Source of the DNA: DATMRS01 sp035566015
Lineage (GTDB): Bacteria > Pseudomonadota > Alphaproteobacteria > Sphingomonadales > Sphingomonadaceae
DNA: 64,000 nucleotides
NCBI GenBank assembly: GCA_035566015.1
Contig: DATMRS010000022.1
Location: 124,001-188,000, forward strand
Reading direction: 5' to 3'
The position numbers and the translations under genes are program-made. Shown here one piece after another: positions 1-8,659 of the stretch (positions within the stretch are counted from its first letter, which is position 1; every line of letters begins with the position of its first letter). Below the pieces are notes generated by a model. It had not been told where the DNA came from and made no database searches. It saw only the letters and a program-made list of their open reading frames with translations.

Positions 1-82
1 AGGTCAGCGTGACCGCGGCGAGGGCGGGCGTGGCAACGATCGCGGCGGTTGCGGCCAGGAGGCCAATGGCAATCTTTCTCAT
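1..82 (-). CDS. Exported protein, N-terminal fragment (runs off the window)
   Basis: Only the first 27 codons are inside the window. They encode a typical Sec signal peptide: Met-Arg-Lys, a hydrophobic Ala/Ile/Leu core, and an Ala-Leu-Ala-Ala cleavage region near residues 20-23. The ATG (reverse of 80-82) is preceded on the minus strand by an AGGGG ribosome-binding site. The mature protein is not visible, so no function can be assigned beyond export. The gene diverges from dnaX. Confidence 0.7.
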   Translation of the reverse strand, partial: MRKIAIGLLAATAAIVATPALAAVTLT

Positions 83-288
83 GATACTATCCCCTACAGT
101 TACGCAAAGAGATCGGTACAACGGGAGAAGCAAGGAGCGTGCCAAGGCAGCAACCTGCTGGAATCGGGTGAAAGCCGAAAATGCCAATATGGTTGCGTGT
201 AAAATCTTCCGACAGTTGGGGCCATCGACGCCTCTTTTCCGCTAACCGGGTTTCGACAGCGCGCGCGGCAGCGGCTACTCTGCCGCTT

Positions 289-1902
289 ATGGCCGATTCA
301 CCGACCCCCTATCGCGTCCTTGCGCGCAAATATCGCCCGCAGCGTTTTTCCGAGCTGATCGGGCAGGACGCGATGGTGACGACGCTGGGCAATGCGATCC
401 GGCGCGATCGCCTGGCGCATGCCTTCCTGCTGACGGGCGTGCGCGGCGTGGGCAAGACCTCCACCGCGCGCCTGATCGCCAAGGCGCTGAACTGCATCGG
501 CCCCGATGGGCAGGGCGGGCCGACGATCGATCCGTGCGGTGAGTGCGAGCCGTGCAAGGCGATCGCCGAGGGCCGGCATATCGACGTGGTGGAGCTGGAC
601 GCCGCCAGCCATAACGGCGTCGACGATATACGCGAGATCAGCGAGGCGGTGCGCTACGCGGCCGTCTCGGCGCGTTACAAGATCTACATCATCGACGAGG
701 TGCACATGCTCTCCAAGCCCGCGTTCAACGCGGTCTTGAAGACGCTGGAGGAGCCGCCCGAACATGTAAAATTCCTCCTGGCCACAACCGAGGTGCAGAA
801 AATCCCGGTGACGGTGCTCTCGCGCTGCCAGCGTTTCGACCTGCGCCGCATTCCGGCCGAGAAGCTGGCCGCCCATTTCGCGGCGGTCGCGGAAGCCGAG
901 GAGATCGAGGCCGAGCCCGAGGCGCTGGCGCTGATCGCGCGCGCGGCCGAGGGTTCGGCGCGCGACGGTCTCTCCATCCTCGACCAGGCGATCGCGAACG
1001 GGCTGGGCAGCGTCGCCGCCGATCAGGTGCGCGACATGCTCGGCCTGTCCGATCGCGGGGCGATCCGGCTCCTTTTCGGCCACCTGCTGCGCGGGGATGC
1101 GCCCGCCGTGTTGGCAGCGGTGCGCGAGCAGCACGATCTGGGTGTTGAGCCCGCTGCCTTGCTCCACGGCCTGCTCGAAACCTGCCATGGCGTCACGCGC
1201 GCGAAGGTAGGCGGAGCGGAGGACCCGGCGCTGTCGACCGAGGAGCGGGACGCCTATGCCGAGTGGGCGGCCAATCTGGGTTTCGCGACGCTGCACCGAT
1301 TCTGGCAGCTTTTGTTGAAGGGCCATGGCGAGGTGCAGGCCGCCGCGCTGCCGGTCGAGGCGGCGGAGATGGCGCTGCTGCGCGTCGTCCATGCCAGCCA
1401 GCTTCCCGATCCGGGCGAGCTGGCGCGCCGGCTGGCGAGCGGCGAAGCGGTTCCCGCCGCCCCGCCTCCTTCCGCCCCGCCGGCGGAGAGCGAGGCGCAG
1501 GCGCCGCTTCTGGCGCTGCCCGCCGATTTTCGGGGGCTGATCGAGCTGATCGAAGGACAGGGCAAGCATCTGATGGGCGAGACATTGCGTTCGGGCGTCG
1601 GCCTCGTCCGCTACGAGCCGCCCGATCTGGTGCTCAAGCCCACCCGGGCGCTGAGCACCGATTTCGCGCGCGATCTCGCCGCCGCGCTCAAGGCGGGCAC
1701 CAATCGGGTGTGGGAGGTGACGATCAGCGACGGCCCCGCCGAGCCGAGCCTGCTCGATCAAGAGCGCGCCCAGGAGGATGCGCGGCGTGACGCGGTGCTC
1801 GCAACCCCCGTCGTCAAGGCGGCGTTTGACGCATTTGCCGGCGCCGAACTGGAAAGCTACAGCGCCGGCCAAACCCCCTCCCAACGGAGTGCGACCGCAT
1901 GA
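289..1902 (+). CDS. dnaX: DNA polymerase III subunit gamma/tau
   Basis: Clamp-loader ATPase subunit of the replisome, 537 aa from this ATG (MADSPTPYRVLARKYRPQ). The AAA+ core is plain: YRPQRFSELIGQ at the N-terminus, Walker A GVRGVGKTS, a four-cysteine zinc module ending CGECEPC, Walker B YIIDEVHML, and sensor-1/SRC arginine-finger region TVLSRCQRFDLRR. A Pro/Ala-rich linker around residues 385-405 leads to the C-terminal tau-like part. An in-frame upstream extension to 181 has no family similarity and was not used. The stop overlaps the start of the next gene (ATGA), so the two are probably translationally coupled, as in the common dnaX-ybaB arrangement. Confidence 0.96.
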   Translation: MADSPTPYRVLARKYRPQRFSELIGQDAMVTTLGNAIRRDRLAHAFLLTGVRGVGKTSTARLIAKALNCIGPDGQGGPTIDPCGECEPCKAIAEGRHIDVVELDAASHNGVDDIREISEAVRYAAVSARYKIYIIDEVHMLSKPAFNAVLKTLEEPPEHVKFLLATTEVQKIPVTVLSRCQRFDLRRIPAEKLAAHFAAVAEAEEIEAEPEALALIARAAEGSARDGLSILDQAIANGLGSVAADQVRDMLGLSDRGAIRLLFGHLLRGDAPAVLAAVREQHDLGVEPAALLHGLLETCHGVTRAKVGGAEDPALSTEERDAYAEWAANLGFATLHRFWQLLLKGHGEVQAAALPVEAAEMALLRVVHASQLPDPGELARRLASGEAVPAAPPPSAPPAESEAQAPLLALPADFRGLIELIEGQGKHLMGETLRSGVGLVRYEPPDLVLKPTRALSTDFARDLAAALKAGTNRVWEVTISDGPAEPSLLDQERAQEDARRDAVLATPVVKAAFDAFAGAELESYSAGQTPSQRSATA

Positions 1903-2222
1903 AGAATCTCGACGACATCCTGAAGATGGCCGGCAACGTCCAGGCCGAGTTCGAAAAGGCGCAGGCCAGCCTCGATTCGATCGAGGTGGAGGGCGCGTCG
2001 GGCGGCGGCCTCGTCAAGGTGAAGGCCAGCGCCAAGGGCCGCATCATCGGCATAGACATCGATGAATCGCTGCTGGCCCCGTCCGAAAAGCAGATGCTGG
2101 AGGACCTCGTCACAGCCGCGTTCAACGATGCGCGCGCCAAGGCCGATGCCGCCAGCCAGGCCGAAATGAGCCGGATGACCGCTGGCTTGCCGCTTCCGCC
2201 CGGATTCAAGCTGCCTTTCTAA
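1899..2222 (+). CDS. YbaB/EbfC family nucleoid-associated protein
   Basis: Small DNA-binding protein of 107 aa, the usual length for YbaB/EbfC. It opens with the family pattern MKNLDDILKMAGNVQAEFEKAQ, followed by the VEGASGGGLVKVKASAKG beta region and a C-terminal helix with a PLPPGFKLPF tail. It overlaps dnaX by four bases (ATGA). The dnaX-ybaB pair is conserved widely (and often continues with recR, which is not present here). The protein likely acts as a dimer on DNA; its cellular role in this organism is not evident from sequence. Confidence 0.93.
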   Translation: MKNLDDILKMAGNVQAEFEKAQASLDSIEVEGASGGGLVKVKASAKGRIIGIDIDESLLAPSEKQMLEDLVTAAFNDARAKADAASQAEMSRMTAGLPLPPGFKLPF

Positions 2223-2310
2223 GAGCTTTGCGCCCGGCGATGATTTCTTTCTTTGCGGTCGGCCGGAGGGGGTGGCAGTCTTCGCCTTTACCCTGATGGA
2301 GGATGCCCCA

Positions 2311-2922
2311 ATGAAAGTTGCAGTCGTCGGCGCTACCGGCAATGCCGGAACATGCCTGGTGAAGGAACTTGTGTCGCGGGGGCATCAAGTCACCGCGATT
2401 TCGCGCCATGCCGACAAGGTGGCGGGGCCGAACGTCACCGTGAAATCGCTCGACGCGAGCGACGGGCAGGCACTTGCCGAGGCGCTCAGCGGGCACGACG
2501 CCGTCATCAGCGCGCTGCGCTTTTCAGATACCGACGCCGCCCGGCTGATCGATGCGGTGAAGCGTTCGGGCGTGAAGCGCTATGCCGTTGTCGGCGGCGC
2601 GGCTAGCCTGTTCGCGCCGGGCACCACCGAGCGGCTGTTCGACGGCCCGCAATTCCCCGAAGCCTATAAGCCCGAAGCGGGCGCCGGGGTGCGCTTCCTC
2701 GATCTGCTGAAGCAGGAGAAGGATCTCGACTGGGTGTTCCTGTCGCCCTCGATGATCTTCGCGGGCACCGACCGGCGCGGCACCTTCCGCCTCGGTAAGG
2801 ACGAACTGCTTGTCGCGGAGGACGGCAACAGCTCGATCTCCTTCCCCGACTTCGCGATCGCGCTGGTCGATGAGCTGGAGACGCCGAAGCATCATCGCGA
2901 GCGGTTCACTGTCGGCTATTGA
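2311..2922 (+). CDS. NAD(P)-binding Rossmann-fold protein (NmrA/YwnB-like)
   Basis: 203-aa protein beginning MKVAVVGATGNAGTCLVKEL, an atypical-SDR nucleotide-binding motif (GxxGxxG) directly at the N-terminus. Further Rossmann landmarks are VISALRFSD and VVGGAASLF, and the C-terminus HHRERFTVGY is typical of the YwnB/NAD(P)H-binding (PF13460) group. The ATG at 2311 follows a GGAGG-like site at 2299-2304; the longer frame from 2272 lacks one. No Tyr-x3-Lys active site of classical SDRs is seen. It may reduce a small substrate or act as a redox sensor; substrate unknown. Monocistronic. Confidence 0.8.
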   Translation: MKVAVVGATGNAGTCLVKELVSRGHQVTAISRHADKVAGPNVTVKSLDASDGQALAEALSGHDAVISALRFSDTDAARLIDAVKRSGVKRYAVVGGAASLFAPGTTERLFDGPQFPEAYKPEAGAGVRFLDLLKQEKDLDWVFLSPSMIFAGTDRRGTFRLGKDELLVAEDGNSSISFPDFAIALVDELETPKHHRERFTVGY

Positions 2923-2964
2923 ACTTGCCGGGCGTCGTGCGGGCCTGATTCCGCGCGACGCCCT

Positions 2965-3672
2965 CTACCGCACGCAGCTATCCAGCCCTGCGCGGTGGAT
3001 GATCGGCATCCGCCGCTGGATCGTCGCGCCGTAGCGGCGGGTGAAGCCGCGCGGGGCGACGGCGCCGCGCTTCTTGGGCAGCGGCAGGACGGCGACGATC
3101 CGCGCCGCCTCGCTTGGTGAAAGGCGCGAGGCATCATGGTGGAAATAGCGTTGCGCGCCCGCATTGGCGCCATAGGTGCCGATCCCCGTCTCGGCGACGT
3201 TCAGATAGACTTCCATGATCCGGTGTTTGCCCCAGATCGCCTCGATCAGGACGGTGAACCACGCCTCCAGCCCCTTGCGGACAAAGGAGCGGCCCTGCCA
3301 AAGGAAGACGTTCTTCGCGGTCTGCTGGCTGATCGTCGATCCGCCGCGCAATTTTTTGCCGGCGGCATTGTTGCGCATCGCTTTCTCGATCGCGACGAAA
3401 TCGAAGCCGTGATGGCGGCAGAAATTGCCGTCCTCCCCCGCGATCGCCGCGCGCGCCATGTTCGGGTCGATCTTCGACAGCGGCATCCAATCCTTGGTGA
3501 TGCCGTTCCCCGCGACGAGATCGCCCAGCATCGTCAGCGTCACCGGCGGCGGCACGAAGCGGAAGACCGCGACGAGCGCGATGGAGCCGCCGGCGAAGAT
3601 CAGGATGCCGAGCAGCAGCCAGCGCAGTATCCGCGACGATAGCGTCTTCTTTTTTCGGCGAGATGTGGCCAT
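2965..3672 (-). CDS. mtgA: Monofunctional biosynthetic peptidoglycan transglycosylase
   Basis: Membrane-anchored glycosyltransferase of family GT51 that polymerises lipid II into glycan strands on the periplasmic face. The 235-aa product starts MATSRRKKK, has one N-terminal membrane anchor (about residues 16-38) and then the GT51 motifs: AIAGEDGNFCRHHGFD (catalytic Glu) and RGGSTISQQTAKNVFLWQGRS. There is no transpeptidase domain, hence monofunctional. Its ATG overlaps the stop of the upstream membrane-protein gene (TGATG), so the two are co-translated. Confidence 0.93.
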   Translation of the reverse strand: MATSRRKKKTLSSRILRWLLLGILIFAGGSIALVAVFRFVPPPVTLTMLGDLVAGNGITKDWMPLSKIDPNMARAAIAGEDGNFCRHHGFDFVAIEKAMRNNAAGKKLRGGSTISQQTAKNVFLWQGRSFVRKGLEAWFTVLIEAIWGKHRIMEVYLNVAETGIGTYGANAGAQRYFHHDASRLSPSEAARIVAVLPLPKKRGAVAPRGFTRRYGATIQRRMPIIHRAGLDSCVR

Positions 3673-5273
3673 CAGTTCCCGGAAAGGGCGGTCTTGGTAG
3701 GTACGTTGTCGATCCGCCTTACCGAATAGAGGACGGCTCTGTCCATTTGCCAGATCGGGGTGAGCCATGGCCGTTGAGGCCAGAACTCGGGCGCGACGTC
3801 GATCAGCCAGAGATAATCGAACTTCGCCGGGTCCATCCGCGCCAGATTCGCCTCGAGCGAGGGCCAGCCGATCGGGCAGGGCCCTGGGCTTGTCGTGACG
3901 ACCGGGGCGGGCACACCGGGATCGCCGTCGCGATAACCGGGCTTCACGCCCAGCAACTGGGCATTGTTCGCGGTGAACTGGAAATTAGTGATGGAGTCTT
4001 TTCGAACGGTGGCGATATTGGGCAGACCATCGAGCCGCGAATGCTTCCACCGCTTCGAAATGGCGCTGCAGCTATGGCCGACCATCATGGTGATGGTGCT
4101 GCCGCGCTTGACATGATTCAGCGCGGTCAAGTTTTTCCGATAACTGCTGTCATAGGCCGTCGTGCTTGCGGTGGTCACGGCGATCTTCACAAGGAAGGCC
4201 AGCAATGCCAGCCCCGCCCAGCGCGCGCGCGTTGCGGCAGGCATCGTCGGCGCTGGCCGGAAGGCGAGAATGATGAGCGCGATCGCATAAGGAAGCAGCC
4301 GCACGTCGGCAAAGGCCGAGCCGACGAGGGTGAACGGGAACAGCAAGAACAGCAGGCTAAGGGCAATGCCTGCCGAAAGAAGGGTATCGTCGCGCTTCCA
4401 TGGTCGCGGATGCAGGAAAGCATAGAGGATGAAGCCGTAGAACAGACAGGCGAAAAGTAGATCGGGCACCGGCCAGCGATCACGTCCGATGCCGATCACC
4501 CACTTCATCTTGGTGAGTATGAGTTCGTTGCCATAATGCGGGACGAACCCCGGCGCGCCGGGAGGAGAGGCGAGGAGGGCCGGCACGGGCCATGCCATCG
4601 GCAGGCAGGCAAGGAGCGCGCGGCCGAGCGCGGGCGGCCAGCGGGTCGACTGATTGCGGAGCCGTACCACCTCGGCGGTAAAGCATAATATCCCCAATAT
4701 GCCCCACCCCATCATGTGGGTGATCCAGATCGTCGGGGCGAGAAACGCGAATATCCAGCTTCGCCGAAGCAGCAGGCCGCGCCGTGAAAGGCGGAGCCAA
4801 TAGCCGAAGGCGAGCAGCGCGAAGGCCACCGACAGCGTGTAGTTCAGGAAGCCGAAGAACAGCGGATAGTTGAACGCCAGCGGCAGCGCGAGCAGTGCCG
4901 TCGGGGGCACCTGCTGATGGGCCTCGCGTGCGATCCAGAGGAAGGCGCCTGCGGTGAAAAGAATAGTCGCCACGACGATCAGCTTCACCGCCGTTTCGAG
5001 GCCGAAGATCGGTGCCAGCGGAACGACCAGCAAATCCGCGCCGAGATCGGCAATCAGGTGCCAGGCGAAGGTGAAATGGCGCTGCAACTCGGGTGAGGAC
5101 GCCAGGTCAAGCTCGACATGATAATGGGCGATGTGGGTTGGCAGATCGATCAGCGGCGGAATGGCGGGATAGAGAAAAGGGACCGCCGCAAGCGCGATCA
5201 TCGCCAACAAAAAGAAACGGCGTCGCCACCAGGGGGGCACGCCATGATCGCTTCGGGGCCTGGCCGCCTGCAT
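3672..5273 (-). CDS. Polytopic membrane protein of unknown function
   Basis: 533 aa with roughly ten hydrophobic segments from about residue 17 to 365, then a C-terminal soluble part of about 150 residues that holds several Trp/Pro-rich stretches. The arrangement (membrane bundle, then extracytoplasmic tail) resembles GT-C type glycosyltransferases or O-antigen/lipid-modifying proteins, but I recognise no defining motif. A conserved-looking element is DLPTHIAHYHVELD in the first loop, where GT-C enzymes carry an acidic catalytic motif. A GGAG site precedes the ATG. Its stop overlaps the mtgA start, which hints at an envelope role. Confidence 0.72.
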   Translation of the reverse strand: MQAARPRSDHGVPPWWRRRFFLLAMIALAAVPFLYPAIPPLIDLPTHIAHYHVELDLASSPELQRHFTFAWHLIADLGADLLVVPLAPIFGLETAVKLIVVATILFTAGAFLWIAREAHQQVPPTALLALPLAFNYPLFFGFLNYTLSVAFALLAFGYWLRLSRRGLLLRRSWIFAFLAPTIWITHMMGWGILGILCFTAEVVRLRNQSTRWPPALGRALLACLPMAWPVPALLASPPGAPGFVPHYGNELILTKMKWVIGIGRDRWPVPDLLFACLFYGFILYAFLHPRPWKRDDTLLSAGIALSLLFLLFPFTLVGSAFADVRLLPYAIALIILAFRPAPTMPAATRARWAGLALLAFLVKIAVTTASTTAYDSSYRKNLTALNHVKRGSTITMMVGHSCSAISKRWKHSRLDGLPNIATVRKDSITNFQFTANNAQLLGVKPGYRDGDPGVPAPVVTTSPGPCPIGWPSLEANLARMDPAKFDYLWLIDVAPEFWPQRPWLTPIWQMDRAVLYSVRRIDNVPTKTALSGN

Positions 5274-5393
5274 GCGATTCCAGCTCCTCTCCCCCGATCG
5301 GGGAAGCTAAATGTTTCGCGTCGCGGCGGCCAGCCCTATTGTCCTGGCCGTTTTCGAGGGATGCGACGGGGGATTTTCGTGGGGGAACACAAT

Positions 5394-6191
5394 ATGATGC
5401 GTGTCGCGTGGGCGCTGTTTCTGGCCGGGATCGCAGGCCCGGCCATCGCGGGCGATCTGCGTGATTATTGCCCCGAGCGCCCGGGGCTAAATACGCCCGC
5501 CTGCACGATCGATCCCGGTCACGTCTCGATCGAAACCGGGCTGATCGACTGGACGCAGGACGGGAATGCGGCGTCGCGAACCGATCTGTTTCTGGTCGGC
5601 GACACGCTCGTCAGAGTCGGCCTCACCGACAGGGTGGAGGCGCGCATCGGCTGGACGCCGTTCGGCTTCGTGCGGGAGCGGGATCGCGCGAAGGGGACGA
5701 TATCGCGCGTTTCGCGCGTCGGTGACGTGACCTTGGGGTTCAAGGCCAATCTCGCCCATCCCGACGGATCGGGGGCGTCGATCGCGCTGCTGCCTTATGC
5801 CAGCCTTCCCGTAGGACGCCGCCCGATCGGCGCGGGCGACTGGGGCGCGGGATTGTTGATACCGGCGAGCTACGAACTGTCGCCCACGCTGGCGCTCGCG
5901 CTGACGCCCGAGATCGACGCGGCGGTCGATGAGGACGGGCGTGGCCGCCACCTCGCTTATGGCGGCGCGGCGGGGATAAGCCTCAAGCTGTCCGAAGCCT
6001 TGTCGAGCGCGCTGGAGCTATCGGCGATCCGCGACCGTGATCCTTCCGGCCACAGCAGCCTTCTGCTCGCCGGCGCCTCACTGGGCTGGCAGGCGGAGGA
6101 AGGCCTTCAATTCGACATCGGCGCCAATGCGGGGCTCAACCGCGACACCCCTAACATTGAACTGATGCTGGGCGTGTCGCGGCGTTTCTGA
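5394..6191 (+). CDS. Outer-membrane transporter-like beta-barrel (MetA-pathway type)
   Basis: 265 aa with a signal peptide (MMRVAWALFLAGIAGPAIAG). The mature part alternates hydrophobic and polar residues and has repeated strand patterns, such as HVSIETGLIDWT, VRVGLTDRVEARIGWTPFG and VGDVTLGFKANL, ending in an aromatic residue (VSRRF) as expected for a barrel inserted by BamA. This matches the PF13557-like family (putative MetA-pathway of phenol degradation/transporter). Start is at the tandem ATG preceding the signal peptide; an upstream ATG at 5361 is an alternative. Its 3' end almost abuts the convergent rpoH. Confidence 0.7.
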   Translation: MMRVAWALFLAGIAGPAIAGDLRDYCPERPGLNTPACTIDPGHVSIETGLIDWTQDGNAASRTDLFLVGDTLVRVGLTDRVEARIGWTPFGFVRERDRAKGTISRVSRVGDVTLGFKANLAHPDGSGASIALLPYASLPVGRRPIGAGDWGAGLLIPASYELSPTLALALTPEIDAAVDEDGRGRHLAYGGAAGISLKLSEALSSALELSAIRDRDPSGHSSLLLAGASLGWQAEEGLQFDIGANAGLNRDTPNIELMLGVSRRF

Positions 6192-6197
6192 GCCCGG

Positions 6198-7106
6198 TCA
6201 GGCTGCGGAGGGCAGCAGCCTCTTCTCGCCCGCAATCCGCATCATCGCTTTCTGGAGCTTGTCGAACGCGCGCACCTCGATCTGGCGCACCCGCTCACGC
6301 GAGACGCCGTAGACCTGGCTCAATTCCTCAAGCGTCTTGGGGTCTTCGGCCAATCGCCGTTCGGCAAGGATGTGCTTCTCGCGGTCATTCAGCGCTTCCA
6401 TCGCCTCTTCCAGCATATGGTGGCGGACGTCCTTCTCCTCCGCCTCGGCGATGCGCTCGTCCTGCAGCGGATCGGTGTCGACCAGCCAATCCTGCCACTG
6501 GCCCTCGCCATCCTCGCGCATCGGCACGTTGAGCGACGTGTCGCCCCCCATTGCCATGCGGCGATTCATCGAGGTCACATCCTCCTCGGATACGCCGAGG
6601 TCGGTCGCGATCTTCTTCAGGTCCTCGGGCTTCAGGTCGCCATCCTCGAACGCGTCGAGGCGCGACTTCATGCGGCGCAGATTGAAGAACAGCTTCTTCT
6701 GCGCGGCGGTCGTGCCCATCTTCACGAGGCTCCACGAGCGCAGGATATATTCCTGGATCGACGCCCTGATCCACCACATCGCATAGGTGGCGAGACGGAA
6801 GCCGCGATCGGGCTCGAACTTCTTCACGCCCTGCATCAGGCCGATATTGCCTTCGGAGATAAGCTCCGACGTCGGCAGGCCATAGCCGCGATAGCCCATC
6901 GCGATCTTCGCCACGAGGCGCAGATGCGAGGTCACGAGCCGGGTCGCCGCCTCCGGATCGCCATGCTCCTGGAAGCGCTTTGCCAGCATATATTCCTCCT
7001 CGGGGGCGAGGAGGGGAAATTTCCTGATCTCGGCGAGATAGCGATTGAGGCCAGCCTCACCGCCGAGTGCGGGAATCGTCGCCGGGACGTTCTTGCCGCT
7101 TGCCAT
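6198..7106 (-). CDS. rpoH: RNA polymerase heat-shock sigma factor RpoH (sigma-32)
   Basis: 302-aa sigma-70 family factor. Region 2 is seen in LRLVAKIAMGYRGYGLP and the core-binding/DNA-melting segment GFRLATYAMWWIRASIQEYI. The RpoH-specific box is present as QKKLFFNLRR. Region 4 ends with VYGVSRERVRQIEVRAFDKLQKAM. It directs transcription of chaperone and protease genes after heat or envelope stress. The start MASGKNVPATIP was chosen because it matches where RpoH proteins begin; the in-frame extension to 7232 is not conserved-looking. Alphaproteobacteria often carry more than one rpoH; this could be any of them. Confidence 0.95.
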   Translation of the reverse strand: MASGKNVPATIPALGGEAGLNRYLAEIRKFPLLAPEEEYMLAKRFQEHGDPEAATRLVTSHLRLVAKIAMGYRGYGLPTSELISEGNIGLMQGVKKFEPDRGFRLATYAMWWIRASIQEYILRSWSLVKMGTTAAQKKLFFNLRRMKSRLDAFEDGDLKPEDLKKIATDLGVSEEDVTSMNRRMAMGGDTSLNVPMREDGEGQWQDWLVDTDPLQDERIAEAEEKDVRHHMLEEAMEALNDREKHILAERRLAEDPKTLEELSQVYGVSRERVRQIEVRAFDKLQKAMMRIAGEKRLLPSAA

Positions 7107-7176
7107 GATCTTCACGTTGCTCCCTTGGCCGCTGGGCCATGTAAGTGGGCCGAATCTTCCGACCCGTTTGTCATTC

Positions 7177-8133
7177 TTATACAGCAAGCCCGCTGAACAA
7201 TGCCTGCATGTCTGACGGAATCTTGCTATCAAAAGCTAAAGGCCTGCTTGTGATCGGATGGACGAAGCCAATATGGGCCGCATGCAGCGCCTGCCGTTGG
7301 AATTTCAAACGTTTGAGCAGGTCGCGATGTTCCGCGCGCGGGCGCCCGTAAACCGGGTCGCCGAGCAGCGGATGGCCGATCGAGGCCATGTGGACGCGCA
7401 CCTGGTGCGTCCGCCCGGTTTCCAGCCGGCATTCGATCAACGCCGCCTCCTTTAGCGGAGAAATGAGGCGATAATGCGTCACGGCCCGCTTGCCGCGCGC
7501 CTCGCGCACGATCGCCATCTTCTGCCGGTTCGCCGCCGATCGCGCGATCGGTGCGTCGACGCTGCCCTCGGCTGGATTGGGCAGGCCCGCCACGATCGCC
7601 CGGTAGCGCCGGTCGATGCTGTGCCGCGCGAATTGCGCGGCGAGGCCGACATGGGCGGCGTCGGTCTTCGCGGCGACGAGCAGGCCCGACGTATCCTTGT
7701 CGATCCGATGCACGATCCCGGGCCGGGCGACCCCACTGATGCCCGACAGGCTGCCCCTGCAATGGTGGAGCAGCGCGTTAACCAATGTGCCGTCGGGATT
7801 GCCGGCGGCGGGGTGGACGACCAGCCCGGCCGGCTTGTCGATCACGATCAGATGCTCGTCCTCATAGGCGATGGCGAGCGGTATGTCCTGCGCTTCGTTG
7901 TGGAGCGGCCGCGCGGCGGGCACCGTGACGGCGAAAGTGGCTCCGCCCGCAACCTTCGTGGCGGGATCGCGCACAGGCGCGCCTGCCGACGTGGCCACAT
8001 GCCCCTCGGCGATCAGCGCTTTCAGCCGCTCGCGCGAATAAGTCGGCAGGGCCATGGCGAGCGCCTTGTCGAGCCGCCAGCCCGAGCCTTCAGGCGGTAT
8101 CACCGCCCTTTCTATCGACACCCCCGCGTCCAT
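7177..8133 (-). CDS. rluD: RluD-type 23S rRNA pseudouridine synthase
   Basis: 318-aa RluA/RluD-family enzyme. An N-terminal S4 RNA-binding domain (GWRLDKALAMALPTYSRERLKALI) precedes the catalytic domain with VIDKPAGLVVHP and the active-site motif GIVHRIDKDTSGLLV, where Asp145 is the nucleophile. RTHQVRVHMASIGHPLLGDPVYG closes the core. Family knowledge places the activity at helix 69 of 23S rRNA, but RluC/RluA-type specificity cannot be excluded. It is transcribed divergently from the JAMM peptidase gene with only about 11-17 bases between starts. Confidence 0.88.
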   Translation of the reverse strand: MDAGVSIERAVIPPEGSGWRLDKALAMALPTYSRERLKALIAEGHVATSAGAPVRDPATKVAGGATFAVTVPAARPLHNEAQDIPLAIAYEDEHLIVIDKPAGLVVHPAAGNPDGTLVNALLHHCRGSLSGISGVARPGIVHRIDKDTSGLLVAAKTDAAHVGLAAQFARHSIDRRYRAIVAGLPNPAEGSVDAPIARSAANRQKMAIVREARGKRAVTHYRLISPLKEAALIECRLETGRTHQVRVHMASIGHPLLGDPVYGRPRAEHRDLLKRLKFQRQALHAAHIGFVHPITSRPLAFDSKIPSDMQALFSGLAV

Positions 8134-8150
8134 CTTCTACCCAGATGGGG

Positions 8151-8552
8151 ATGCGCGTGACGATATCAAGCGGCCTTCTCGACAGGATTTTCGCGCATGT
8201 CGCGGCGGAACCGGGGCGTGAGGTCTGTGGCCTCCTGTTCGGTGAAGAGAGGCATATTCAGGATGCCCTGCCCGCCGCCAATGTCGCGCCCGATCCCGCC
8301 CGCCATTTCGAGCTGGATCCCCAGACGCTGTTTACCGCGATCCGGGCGGAGCGCGCCGGCGGGGCCCGGATCGTTGGCCATTATCACTCGCACCCCTCGG
8401 GCGATCCGCTCCCCTCCGCCCGCGATGCCGCCGATGCCGAGCCGGGGCGGCTGTGGCTGATCCTGGGCGGCGGGGAGGCCCGCCTCTGGCGATCGGGGCC
8501 GGGCGGAACGGTCCAGGGCGTTTTTGCCCCGCTCGATCTCGCGCTGGTCTGA
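8151..8552 (+). CDS. JAMM/MPN+ (M67) metalloprotease-like protein
   Basis: About 133 aa. A full JAMM zinc site is visible: Glu24 in GREVCGLLFG and H79-S-H81-P followed after six residues by S89-x2-D92. Bacterial members of this group (PF14464, Prok-JAB) process small ubiquitin-like or sulfur-carrier proteins or hydrolyse isopeptide-like bonds. Nothing nearby is a sulfur carrier, so the substrate is open. An alternative ATG lies two codons upstream at 8145. Neither start has a strong ribosome-binding site. Confidence 0.82.
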   Translation: MRVTISSGLLDRIFAHVAAEPGREVCGLLFGEERHIQDALPAANVAPDPARHFELDPQTLFTAIRAERAGGARIVGHYHSHPSGDPLPSARDAADAEPGRLWLILGGGEARLWRSGPGGTVQGVFAPLDLALV

Positions 8553-8659
8553 AAAAGCGGCTGCTCCCGGCATTTACCTGTGTTTAGCGGCTTGCCGCGC
8601 TTGCATCCGGCAGAGCCAACGGCCAATACGGGCGCGCGGACCGGAGGACGCCTCATTCT

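Noticed and set aside
298..1884. 528-codon minus-strand open frame opposite dnaX
   Set aside because: dnaX has all AAA+ motifs on the other strand; the antisense frame has none.
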